Assembly: GCA_043101635.1 (NCBI GenBank) | Contig: JBICIE010000041.1 | Coordinates: 1-36,998, forward strand | DNA from: CAYMJK01 sp043101635 | GTDB taxonomy: Bacteria; Planctomycetota; Phycisphaerae; Phycisphaerales; UBA1924 | Direction: 5' to 3' | Length of the DNA stretch: 36,998 bases | Shown: positions 22,496 through 29,504 of the stretch, piece by piece | How the letters are laid out: every line of letters starts with the position of its first letter | Position numbering within the stretch: the stretch's first letter is position 1 | The notes under the pieces: generated by a model | Databases searched by the model: none | What the model was told of the DNA's origin: nothing | The model's input: the letters and a program-made list of their open reading frames with translations, nothing else | Made by a program: the position numbers and the translations under genes

Positions 22496-23818
22496 ATGGC
22501 CGACCTGCTCACGATGCAGCTTCTGACCTCCGTCGTGGTCATCCTCGTGATGATCAACGTCATCCTGCTCATCATCGCCTACTCCATCTACCTGGAGCGG
22601 AAGATCTCCGCCTACATCCAGGACCGGCTGGGGCCCAACCGGGTCGGCTTCGACTTCGGGCTGCCCTTCCTCAAGCGCCTGCGCGGGGCGGTCGGGCTGG
22701 GCCAGCCGATGGCCGACGGGCTCAAGTTCCTCCTCAAGGAGGACTACACGCCGGACAACGTGGACAAGGGCCTGTACACCTTCGCCCCCATGGCGATCAT
22801 CATCCCGGCCCTGATCGGCTTCGCGGTGATCCCTTGGGGCGGGGTCTGGAACGCCCCGGATGTGACGCTCTTCGGGATCACCTTCACCGGGGGGCAGGTG
22901 GTCGTGGCCGGGGCGCCGGTGAACATCGGGATCATCTACATCCTCGCGGTGGCGTCCGTGGGGGTCTATGGGGTGACGCTCGGCGGGTGGGCCAGCAACA
23001 ACAAGTACTCCTTCCTCGGCGGCCTGCGGGCCACCGCCCAGATGCTGGCCTACGAGATCCCGCTGGGGCTGTGCCTGCTGGCGGTCCTGCTGCTGGTGGG
23101 CAGCCTCGTGCCGCAGGACATCGTGCGCTACCAGGTCGAGCACGGCTGGATCGCCCTCGCCCAGCCGGTGGCGATGATCATCTTCTTCACGGCCATGCTG
23201 GCCGAGGCCAACCGCACGCCCTTCGACAACGCCGAGGCCGAGAACGAACTGGTGGGGGGGTATCACACCGAGTACAGCTCGATGCGGTTTGCCCTGTACT
23301 TCCTGGCCGAGTACAGCCACATGATCACCAGCAGCGCCCTGTTCGTGCTGCTGTTCCTGGGCGGGTATCACCTGCCGCTGGTCGGCTTCCTGGGGCCGGA
23401 GGCGGTCGGGATCGGGGCCGTGCTGGCCAAGACGGTCGTCTACGTGACCAAGGTCGTGCTGATGGTCTGCTTCATGATGGTGGTCCGGTGGACGGTGCCA
23501 CGACTGCGGTACGACCAGGTCATGCACATGGCGTGGCAGGCGATCATCCCGATCTCGCTGATCATCGTGCTGATGACCTCGGTGATGGTGTACCTGCGCC
23601 AGACGAGCTGGCCGGTGCTGCTGGGCGCCAACGCGGTGCTGATCGGCGGCCTGCTGGCGATCTACCCGATGCTGCCGCGCTTCACGGCCAACCGGAAGGT
23701 CCCGATGCTGGGCTCCCGCTTCAGCCCGCTGCCGGGCGAGGTGGTCCGGACGGCGCCGAGCAATCCGATGGCGCTGGAGGATCGGCCGGTCGAGGGCACG
23801 GTCCCGACGACCGCCTGA
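22496..23818 (+). CDS. nuoH: NADH-quinone oxidoreductase subunit H
   Basis: The 440-residue integral membrane protein matches NuoH/ND1 of respiratory complex I: ERKISAYIQDRLGPNRVG near residue 34, GQPMADGLKFLLKED, the quinone-chamber motif EIPLGL, and EANRTPFDNAEAENELVGGYHTEYSSM, the most conserved acidic loop. NuoH holds much of the quinone-binding channel and links the peripheral arm to the proton-pumping arm. It is usually 320-400 residues; this one has extra loop sequence and a polar C-terminal tail of about 40 residues. No other nuo gene is adjacent, so it is an orphan or split from its operon. Start ATG 22496 lies 9 nt after TACCAT. Confidence 0.97.
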   Translation: MADLLTMQLLTSVVVILVMINVILLIIAYSIYLERKISAYIQDRLGPNRVGFDFGLPFLKRLRGAVGLGQPMADGLKFLLKEDYTPDNVDKGLYTFAPMAIIIPALIGFAVIPWGGVWNAPDVTLFGITFTGGQVVVAGAPVNIGIIYILAVASVGVYGVTLGGWASNNKYSFLGGLRATAQMLAYEIPLGLCLLAVLLLVGSLVPQDIVRYQVEHGWIALAQPVAMIIFFTAMLAEANRTPFDNAEAENELVGGYHTEYSSMRFALYFLAEYSHMITSSALFVLLFLGGYHLPLVGFLGPEAVGIGAVLAKTVVYVTKVVLMVCFMMVVRWTVPRLRYDQVMHMAWQAIIPISLIIVLMTSVMVYLRQTSWPVLLGANAVLIGGLLAIYPMLPRFTANRKVPMLGSRFSPLPGEVVRTAPSNPMALEDRPVEGTVPTTA

Positions 23819-23822
23819 TCCC

Positions 23823-23845
23823 GCCGGGCCCGGCTCAGGGCCGGC
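23823..23845. terminator. GC-rich hairpin between convergent nuoH and the secretion operon
   Basis: GCCGG-G-CCC (23823-23831) can pair with GGGCCGGC (23838-23845) around a 6-nt loop, with one bulged G; the first 12 bases are also a perfect palindrome. It lies between two convergent stops and could end transcription from both sides, but no T-tract follows, so this is tentative. Confidence 0.35.
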
Positions 23846-24326
23846 TGCGCGAGAGCGTCACGACCTCGCCGCTGGTGCTGCCGAGTTCGACCTCCTGCTC
23901 CCGCGGGCGCAGGTCGGTGACGAACCAGCCGCTGACGACCTCGTCGCCGATCTGGTAGAGCCGGCCGTTGATCTTGGCCACACCCGATTCGCCATCGCCG
24001 ATGATCACCGAGACCTCCAGCCCCGCCGTGGGGTGGGGGCGAAGCTGCGGCTCAGGCTCGGGCTGCGGCTCGGGCTCGGGCTCCGGGGGCCGGGCCAGGG
24101 GGGAGCTGATGGCGGGATCAAGCCTCTGGGCGCGGGCCCAGGCCAGGGCCACCATCTGGTCGGCGGTCAGGGGGGCGCCGGCGGCATCGATCTCCTCGAG
24201 CGCCCGCAGATCGGTCTGGGCGCCCGCGGCGGCGATGGGGCCGCCACTGAGCGCCATCCGAGCGATCGCGAGGGCGCCTATTGGCGCCAGCAGCGCGGCA
24301 AGCTGGGCAGCGTGGGCCCGGTTCAT
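23835..24326 (-). CDS. PilP/GspC-like inner-membrane clamp protein
   Basis: The 163-residue protein has one N-terminal hydrophobic segment (AAQLAALLAPIGALAIARMAL), a PEPEPEPQPEPEPQ linker (about 81-94) and a small beta-rich C-terminal domain, VAKINGRLYQIGDEVVSGW then VTDLRPREQEVELGSTSG. This is the pattern of the HR domain of GspC and of PilP, which connects the inner-membrane platform to the secretin. It is last in the operon, and ATGA overlap (24323-24326) couples it to the PilO-like gene. The secretin it should contact is not in the window. Assignment rests on position, topology and the domain pattern rather than strong motifs. Confidence 0.72.
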   Translation of the reverse strand: MNRAHAAQLAALLAPIGALAIARMALSGGPIAAAGAQTDLRALEEIDAAGAPLTADQMVALAWARAQRLDPAISSPLARPPEPEPEPQPEPEPQLRPHPTAGLEVSVIIGDGESGVAKINGRLYQIGDEVVSGWFVTDLRPREQEVELGSTSGEVVTLSRSRP

Positions 24327-24937
24327 GCGCCGCCTCCCGCCGGCGCCGGCTCGGGGGGCGCGGCTTCGAAGACGTAGTGCTCGGTGCGGACCGTGGCCGA
24401 GACCGCATCCGGGTCGTCGTCGCGCACCGGGATGAGTTCGACCAGCGTGACCCGCGCAAAGCCGATGCGGGCCAGATCGTCGAGGAACAGCGCCAGGTCG
24501 GCGTAGCGCCCGACGATCTCCAGGCTGAAGCCCCAGGCGGCGTCGTTGTGGGCGGCCTCTTCGAGGCGCTGTCCGCGCCGGCGCGCCTTGGCGGCCAGCG
24601 AGATGTCCATCGGGTCGATGTGATAGACCCGCAGGCCGCGACGGGCCGCGGCCTCGTAGAGGGCCTCGAAGAGGGCGCCGTGGTCGCGGGCGACGGCGGA
24701 GCGCCGGTCGATCTGCTCGATGCGGGCCCGTGCGGCGTTGATCTCGTCGACGTAGCGCTGCGGCGACCGCTCGATGGCGGCGAGCTGCTCGAGTTCCGCC
24801 TCGACCTGGGCCACCTCGGCCCGCGCCGCGGCCAGTTCGCTCCGCCAGGGATCCACCACACCGGCGTAGACGCCAAGGCAGGCGCCGAGGCCGATGATGG
24901 CGTGAGCCAGGGTCTGCCGGGTCTGCTCGCCGATCAT
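24323..24937 (-). CDS. PilO/GspM-like inner-membrane platform protein
   Basis: The 204-residue protein has a single N-terminal membrane helix (AHAIIGLGACLGVYAGVV, about 11-28), a coiled coil (ELAAARAEVAQVEAELEQLAAI, about 34-55) and a C-terminal ferredoxin-like region with ISLAAKARRR and WGFSLEIVGRYADLALFLDDL. The last segment is the usual PilO motif. PilO/GspM proteins pair with PilN/GspL in the periplasm to form the assembly platform. Start and stop overlap both neighbours by ATGA, so stoichiometric translation with the PilM-N fusion is expected. Confidence 0.78.
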   Translation of the reverse strand: MIGEQTRQTLAHAIIGLGACLGVYAGVVDPWRSELAAARAEVAQVEAELEQLAAIERSPQRYVDEINAARARIEQIDRRSAVARDHGALFEALYEAAARRGLRVYHIDPMDISLAAKARRRGQRLEEAAHNDAAWGFSLEIVGRYADLALFLDDLARIGFARVTLVELIPVRDDDPDAVSATVRTEHYVFEAAPPEPAPAGGGA

Positions 24938-26589
24938 GGCGTCTCCTCGGTGACGGCGGCCTGCTCGATCAGGCGCAGCCAGGGGGCGTCGACCAGGCGC
25001 AGGCGCAGCTCGAACTGGCGGCTGGCGCCTTCGTCATCGCGGATGAGGTTGGTCGAGCCGAGTGCAGCATCCTGGATGACGGGTACCGCCTGGAGGGCCT
25101 CGCGGTATGCGCGGAGCGTGTTGATCGCGCGCCCGTCGGTCGGGGCTGCGACGCTGCCGCTGAGCACGATGGAGGGGGTTTCAGCGCGCGGCGCAGTCAG
25201 GTTCAGCCGGTCGAGGCGGATGGCCTCGGGCGTCGCCGCCGCGACCGCCGCGAGCACGGGGGCCCAGTTGGGCGCCGCGCCGGCCCGCTCGGCGACCCGG
25301 TCCTCGAGGGCGCGCACCTGCTGCTGAAGATCGCGGGCGCGGTTTCGGGTGGTGATTTGCGGCCCGAGCTGCTGCAATTCGGCGCGCAGTTGATCAAGCT
25401 GACGCTGCTCGCGCTCCAGGTCGAGCCGGACCTGTGCGCCCATCATGGCGACCGCCGCGGCGGCGCATGCGGCCCCGGCCCAGCAGGCGATCCGCAGTCG
25501 CCGTTGCTCGTGCTCGGCGCCGAGGCGCAGGGGCAGCAGCGCCGCGGGGGCGCGGCCGAGTCGCAGGAGGTCCTCGGTTGCGCTCTTGCTGGCGGCGTCC
25601 GGGGCGGCATCGAGTTGCAGTCCGCACTCCGTGGCGATCACCTCGGCCAGGCGCGGCACGGCGGCGCCGGGGCCGAGCAGGCGCACCAGCGGCGGCTGCT
25701 CGGCGCCGAGCCCGAAGCGGACCGACTGGCGGACATCCAGGATCCAGCGCTGCAGGATGGGCTGCAGCAGCGGCAGGATGGCGCGGTCGCCGGGGGAGAC
25801 GCACCGGGCCGCGGGGTCAGGAATGCCCTGCTGCCGCAGCGCCTGCAGGGCGGCCTGCAGCGACATGCGGGTTCCGGCGCCTTCGGCGGCCCGCCGATCG
25901 CGGGCCAGGGCCGAGGCGAGCGTGTCCAGACCGATGCCGAGCTGCCGGGCAAAGCGGAGCCGTCCGCCGCTGGCGCCGGCGATGACCACGCTCTCGTCGC
26001 CGACATACAGCGTCAGCGCCGACCGCCCGGGGGAGCGGGCCATGGCGTCCTCGACGGCGGCCGTCATGACGATGGCGTCGGCCGGGATGAGCGCCTCGAC
26101 GGTGAGGCCGGCCTGCTCGAGCCAGCCGGCGAGCTGCTCGGCGCTGTGATCGGGCTCCGCGCTGAGCAGCGCATGCGACTGGGCGGTCTCGCCGGGGCCC
26201 TTGCGGGCGTCGATGGCGAGCCGTTCGATGGCGTGGGGGCTCTGCAGGAGCGGGAACGAGGCGATGTCGCCGAGGGCCAGCAGTGCGGCCCGGCGCGACT
26301 TGGCGCGCCCGGCAGCGCGCGGGCAGGAATGCACGCTCACGGCGGTGTCGGACGTCCGGTAGATCAGCGTTGCCCGGGCCCCGGCGGCGCCGAGTTCAGT
26401 GATCAGCGCTTCCAGAGGTTCCAGCAGGAGCGTGACAGCGGCCGCGGTGGACTCGGCCGCGGCGGCGCTGGCGACGATCTCACCCGGGGCCGAGGCAGAT
26501 CGGACGATGCGCCGCCCACGTACGAGCGATAGCTGGAGGCGCAGCGGCGACCATTCCACAATGACCCGCTTTGCGCTCCTCGCCGCCAT
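24934..26589 (-). CDS. GspL-like PilM-PilN fusion protein
   Basis: Residues 1-360 look like the actin-like cytoplasmic domain of PilM/GspL (VIVEWSPLRLQLSLVRG at the start, then TLYVGDESVVIAG at about 193-205). A single membrane helix (about 367-387, IACWAGAACAAAAVAMMGAQV) follows, then a coiled coil (about 388-435) and a PilN-like periplasmic domain (WAPVLAAVAAATPEAIRLD, about 442-460). In type IV pili these are two proteins; in type II secretion GspL joins them, recruiting the ATPase GspE. The ATG at 26589 follows a 120-bp gap after the pseudopilin gene, the second-longest gap in the operon's coding order. ATGA overlap links it to the downstream gene. Confidence 0.85.
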   Translation of the reverse strand: MAARSAKRVIVEWSPLRLQLSLVRGRRIVRSASAPGEIVASAAAAESTAAAVTLLLEPLEALITELGAAGARATLIYRTSDTAVSVHSCPRAAGRAKSRRAALLALGDIASFPLLQSPHAIERLAIDARKGPGETAQSHALLSAEPDHSAEQLAGWLEQAGLTVEALIPADAIVMTAAVEDAMARSPGRSALTLYVGDESVVIAGASGGRLRFARQLGIGLDTLASALARDRRAAEGAGTRMSLQAALQALRQQGIPDPAARCVSPGDRAILPLLQPILQRWILDVRQSVRFGLGAEQPPLVRLLGPGAAVPRLAEVIATECGLQLDAAPDAASKSATEDLLRLGRAPAALLPLRLGAEHEQRRLRIACWAGAACAAAAVAMMGAQVRLDLEREQRQLDQLRAELQQLGPQITTRNRARDLQQQVRALEDRVAERAGAAPNWAPVLAAVAAATPEAIRLDRLNLTAPRAETPSIVLSGSVAAPTDGRAINTLRAYREALQAVPVIQDAALGSTNLIRDDEGASRQFELRLRLVDAPWLRLIEQAAVTEETP

Positions 26590-26709
26590 GAACGACCACC
26601 ACCCCCTGCGCGCGTTCCTGCCACCCGATATCGGTTGCGGGACGGCGGGGCTTTCGGCGCTCAGCGCGGGCGCGCGCGGCTGAGGTTCTCGGACCGCGTC
26701 ACTGGCGCC
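26590..26709. other. 120-bp intergenic spacer within the secretion operon
   Basis: No reading frame with coding character is seen. It contains a perfect 10-bp palindrome CCGATATCGG (26625-26634), 36 bp before the GspL-like start, and GGGGG purines close to that start. No clear -10 box is visible, so the platform genes are probably co-transcribed with the pseudopilins. Confidence 0.4.
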
Positions 26710-27495
26710 TCAGCCGCCACCGAGCAGCCGGCGCAGCAGATCGAGCAGCCATGCCAGCCAGCCTCCGCCGCCGGATCCGCCGTCCTCGTCATCGTCCCCG
26801 TTGCCGCCGCCGTTGCCGTTGCCCTCGTTGCCGGTTCCGTTGCCACCGCCGTTGCCATTGCCGTTGCCGCCGCCGTTGCCGTTGCCCTCGTTGCCGGTTC
26901 CGTTGCCGCCGCCGTTGCCATTGCCGTTGCCGCTATTCCCGTTGCCGTTGCCCTCGTTGCCGGTTCCGTTGCCGCCGCCGTTGCCATTACCATTACCGTT
27001 GTTGCCGCCCGCGTTGCCATTGCCGTTGCCGTTGTTCCCGCTGCCGTTTCCGTTTCCGTTTCCGTTTCCGTTGTTGCCGCCACCATTCCCGTTGCCGCCG
27101 CCTCCGCTGGCGAGGATCTCGACGCCGAGGCTGCGCCGGGACAGGCCGCTTCGGCCCCGGGCGCTGAGGCTCTGGGCCAGGACGGCCACCGAGGCGCTTC
27201 CGGGGCCGATGAGCGGGTCGGTGTCTGGGTCGCCGTCGTCGGAGACGCCGCCGATGACGCCATCGCCATCCTCGTCGACGCCCAGCGCAATCTCGCGATA
27301 GGCGAGGTTCAGCCCGCCCTCGGCGGCGTACAGCGCCTGCATGCCCTCGCTGGCCCGGGCCGTCAGTTCGGCGTCGTGCGTTGCGCGCACGGCGACGGCG
27401 ATGACCAGCAACTGCACCACGACCAGCGCGCCGATGAAGGCCGCCAGCGCTGTGCCGCGCCGCACGCGGTTCCGCGATGATGTGCGTCGTGTCAT
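26710..27495 (-). CDS. GspK/PilX-position pseudopilin with Gly/Asn-rich repeat tail
   Basis: The 261-residue product begins with a basic leader and RRG-TALAAFIGALVVVQLLVIAVAV, a class III-type prepilin signal. It lacks Glu at position +5, as is known for GspK. Residues 74-83 (DEDGDGVIGG) resemble an EF-hand/dockerin calcium loop, followed by more aspartates. Residues 131-233 are almost only Gly and Asn with spaced Thr/Glu, in units of 21-22 residues (NGTGNEGNGNGGG). The chain ends DDDEDGG and an amphipathic Leu/Trp helix WLAWLLDLLRRLL. Position after three GFTLxE-type pseudopilins indicates a GspK-like tip subunit, but the globular domain is much smaller than usual GspK. ATGA overlap with the preceding gene. 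Confidence 0.75.
   Translation of the reverse strand: MTRRTSSRNRVRRGTALAAFIGALVVVQLLVIAVAVRATHDAELTARASEGMQALYAAEGGLNLAYREIALGVDEDGDGVIGGVSDDGDPDTDPLIGPGSASVAVLAQSLSARGRSGLSRRSLGVEILASGGGGNGNGGGNNGNGNGNGNGSGNNGNGNGNAGGNNGNGNGNGGGNGTGNEGNGNGNSGNGNGNGGGNGTGNEGNGNGGGNGNGNGGGNGTGNEGNGNGGGNGDDDEDGGSGGGGWLAWLLDLLRRLLGGG
26797..27105 (-). repeat. tandem repeat encoding the Gly/Asn tail
   Basis: The segment is built from hexamers such as GTTGCC and GTTCCG (plus-strand reading). A longer unit starting GTTGCCGTTGCCCTCG recurs at 26812, 26875 and 26941, that is with spacings of 63 and 66 bp. All changes keep the frame. Slippage here would lengthen or shorten the protein tail in steps of two or about 21 residues. 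Confidence 0.85.
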
Positions 27496-28007
27496 GGCGC
27501 TGGTACCGCGGTCGAACGGATGAACACGGTGGTCGCCAGCGACGCCTCGATCCCGTCGCGCGAGAGCGTGAGCGACACACCGATGCGGCGAATATCAGAG
27601 GTCTGCGGCCCGGAGACCGATGCCGGCAACTGGTCGCCCGCCTCGTCGAAAGCCGTCAGACGGAAGTCGCTGACATCCGTCTGGATCACGCCGGGCGGCC
27701 CCTGATCATGCAGGCGAAGGCCGGCCCCGATCAACTGCAGGCTCCATCCTCCCTGCGCCTGCAGCCGGTCCGGTTCGAGGCGCGTGATGGCCGGGCCGCC
27801 TTGACCGGCGGGCGGGATCTGGCGGATCTCGGCGGCGATCCGCTCCATGGTGTCGTTGGCTTCCTGGTACAGCCGGCCCGCCGTCGCGCTGTCGGCATAC
27901 TGCGCCACCGCCTCGGCGAGGGTCAAGGAGGCGACCGAGCCGAGAATCCCCAGCACCGTGATGGTGACGATGGCCTCCACCAGCGTGAACCCGCGCCGCG
28001 CGGTCAT
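27492..28007 (-). CDS. GspJ-like minor pseudopilin
   Basis: The 171-residue protein has a short leader MTARRG and the cleavage/methylation motif G-FTLVEAIVTITVLGILGSVA with Glu+5, then a soluble C-terminal domain. By order (fourth pseudopilin after the GspG-like one) and by size it corresponds to GspJ. The frame is open much further upstream, but ATG 28007 overlaps the stop of the preceding gene (ATGA, 28004-28007) and lies directly before the leader, so it is the right start. Minor pseudopilins I, J and K form the tip complex that starts pseudopilus assembly. Confidence 0.85.
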   Translation of the reverse strand: MTARRGFTLVEAIVTITVLGILGSVASLTLAEAVAQYADSATAGRLYQEANDTMERIAAEIRQIPPAGQGGPAITRLEPDRLQAQGGWSLQLIGAGLRLHDQGPPGVIQTDVSDFRLTAFDEAGDQLPASVSGPQTSDIRRIGVSLTLSRDGIEASLATTVFIRSTAVPAP

Positions 28008-28429
28008 GGCGCGTACTCCGTGAGGAGCGTCGCAAGCTCCAGTTCGCGAGGCTGGCCGATGGCGTCGTTCCACTGCACGCGCACGCGGACCGTCATGAAG
28101 CCCGTGCCGGCCGTTACCAGGTCCGGGCCGGTCTCGTCGAACTCGACGGTGCGCGCGAACATGGGGGCGCCGGAGACGGCCGATTCGTCCGGGTAATTGT
28201 CGCTCTGGAGGAAGTCGTACCCGCGGAGCGGACTGTGCCGGTCGGCGATGATCTGCTCCATCCTCGCGCTGGCGAGCCAGCGGGCCCGGGTGGTCAGCAC
28301 GGGATTGGCCCGGCGCAGCGCCGCTTCGCGCAGGGCCCACATCGCGGGCGGAACGCCAACGGCGAGGATGACCAGGGCCGCGACGACTTCGGTCAGGGTA
28401 AAGCCGCGATGTCGCTTACGGGCTGACAT
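28004..28429 (-). CDS. GspI-like minor pseudopilin
   Basis: The 141-residue protein begins MSARKRHRG-FTLTEVVAALVILAVGV, a type IV prepilin leader with Gly at -1 and Glu+5. The rest is a small globular domain with WLASARMEQIIADRHS, the segment following the helix in GspI/PilV-like proteins. It overlaps the GspH-like gene by 14 nt and the GspJ-like gene by 4 nt. It would act with the J- and K-position proteins as the tip of the pseudopilus in the inner membrane and periplasm. Confidence 0.85.
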   Translation of the reverse strand: MSARKRHRGFTLTEVVAALVILAVGVPPAMWALREAALRRANPVLTTRARWLASARMEQIIADRHSPLRGYDFLQSDNYPDESAVSGAPMFARTVEFDETGPDLVTAGTGFMTVRVRVQWNDAIGQPRELELATLLTEYAP

Positions 28430-28958
28430 AGCTGGTGATTCCGGACTGCTCGGCCACGCGGATGATGTGGCCCGTCGAGAGCCGCAGCTCGCCGGCGCCC
28501 CGGAGCAGCTCCTCGGCGTCGTTGAGCGGTCGTCCCCGGGCGTCGCAGCCGATCTCGACGCCGCCGTCGAAATCCGCCGAGTCGATCTGGATGCCGAGCA
28601 ACTGACCGGCGTCCAGGGTCACGATCAGGGGCCCGCCCGCCCCCGATTGCAGCAGCGCCGCGCCGGCTCGGCCCGGAATATCCGGATCCTCCGCGAGCAT
28701 GCGGTACTCCTGCGCGGCCAGGTCGAATCGCACCCACGAGCGCACGCCGGTGGCCAGCGACCACGAGCGGGCAAAACTGAGGTCGCCGGCGATCTGCTCG
28801 GCCGCGACTCCGGCTCTGATCGCGGGGATGCGCCCCAGCGACGGCGCCGAGACCGCGGCGAGGATCGCCAGGATCACGACGATCGCGGCGAGTTCAATCA
28901 GCGAATAGCCGGCGCGCTGGGGGCGCCGGCTCACCTGCTGCCTGCGCTGTGTCGCCAC
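28416..28958 (-). CDS. GspH-like minor pseudopilin
   Basis: The 180-residue protein has a basic leader (VATQRRQQVSRRPQRAG) and YSLIELAAIVVILAILAAVS after the cleavage glycine, with Glu+5. The following AEQIAGDLSFARSWSLATG is the conserved post-helix segment of GspH/FimT-like pilins. The start is placed at GTG 28958 because GGGGAG lies 6 nt upstream; the frame extends to 29093 but would overlap the GspG-like gene. The gene starts 17 nt after that gene's stop. Confidence 0.85.
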   Translation of the reverse strand: MATQRRQQVSRRPQRAGYSLIELAAIVVILAILAAVSAPSLGRIPAIRAGVAAEQIAGDLSFARSWSLATGVRSWVRFDLAAQEYRMLAEDPDIPGRAGAALLQSGAGGPLIVTLDAGQLLGIQIDSADFDGGVEIGCDARGRPLNDAEELLRGAGELRLSTGHIIRVAEQSGITSYVSP

Positions 28959-28975
28959 AGGAAGCTCCCCGGGGG

Positions 28976-29419
28976 CTACCAGCTGTTCTCGCCGGCCTGG
29001 TTGGAGTTGGCCCAGAAGCGGCCGGACGACTCGTCGTAGGCCCAGCCCTCGGTCCCGCTGACGGCCTGGGCAGCGCCGATGGTGCTGTTCCACTCGCCAT
29101 CGGCGTTGCGCACCTCGGCGCTGTTGTTGTACGGGTTCTCGGGCAGCGGCTCCTGCATCACCGTGCCGATCGTGCGAAGCTCAGTGAGCGTCGGGTAGCT
29201 GGCGCTGCCCTGGACCGCCTGGTCAGCATAGAAGTTCGCGACACCGGCCCGCACGCCACCGAGCGTGCCCTTGACGGCCGATTCCCGGGCCTGGGCCGCG
29301 TAGTCGAAGTAGCGCGGCAGCGCGACACCGGCCAGCACACCCAGCACGACGATGACCGCGATCAGTTCGATGAGCGTAAAAGCGCGGTTTGCGGTTCTGC
29401 GAGCGATCATGGCGTTCAT
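28976..29419 (-). CDS. gspG: GspG-like major pseudopilin
   Basis: The 147-residue protein has the type IV prepilin motif FTLIELIAVIVVLGVLAGVALPRYFDYAAQA followed by the short alpha/beta domain and the Trp/Gly/Asn-rich C-terminus of GspG-class pseudopilins. It is placed where the major pseudopilin is normally encoded, just after gspF. Oddity: the residue before the cleavage site is Ala (NRA-FTLIE), where prepilin peptidases normally require Gly. ATG 29419 has GGGGG 8 nt upstream; ATG 29410 and TTG 29437 are alternatives. A strong hairpin (29462-29481) lies between gspF and this gene. Confidence 0.86.
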   Translation of the reverse strand: MNAMIARRTANRAFTLIELIAVIVVLGVLAGVALPRYFDYAAQARESAVKGTLGGVRAGVANFYADQAVQGSASYPTLTELRTIGTVMQEPLPENPYNNSAEVRNADGEWNSTIGAAQAVSGTEGWAYDESSGRFWANSNQAGENSW

Positions 29420-29461
29420 CCCTATTACCCCCTGCAAAGGCCGCCGGGCCTACGACTTGCA

Positions 29462-29481
29462 CCCGGGGCGCCCGCCCCGGG
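29462..29481 (-). other. 8-bp GC hairpin in the gspF-gspG gap
   Basis: CCCGGGGC (29462-29469) and GCCCCGGG (29474-29481) form a perfect 8-bp stem with a 4-nt loop. There is no T-tract on either side. It may shield the pseudopilin mRNA from decay or cause partial termination; both would adjust pilin levels relative to the ATPase and platform protein. Confidence 0.55.
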
Positions 29482-29504
29482 AACTTCAATTCGCTATCTG
29501 CGCT

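Noticed and set aside
26625..26634. Palindrome CCGATATCGG as an operator
   Set aside because: A 10-bp palindrome is expected by chance many times in 37 kb, and no promoter is visible beside it.
29462..29481. Rho-independent terminator after gspF
   Set aside because: No T-tract follows and the downstream pseudopilin genes have no separate promoter that I can see.
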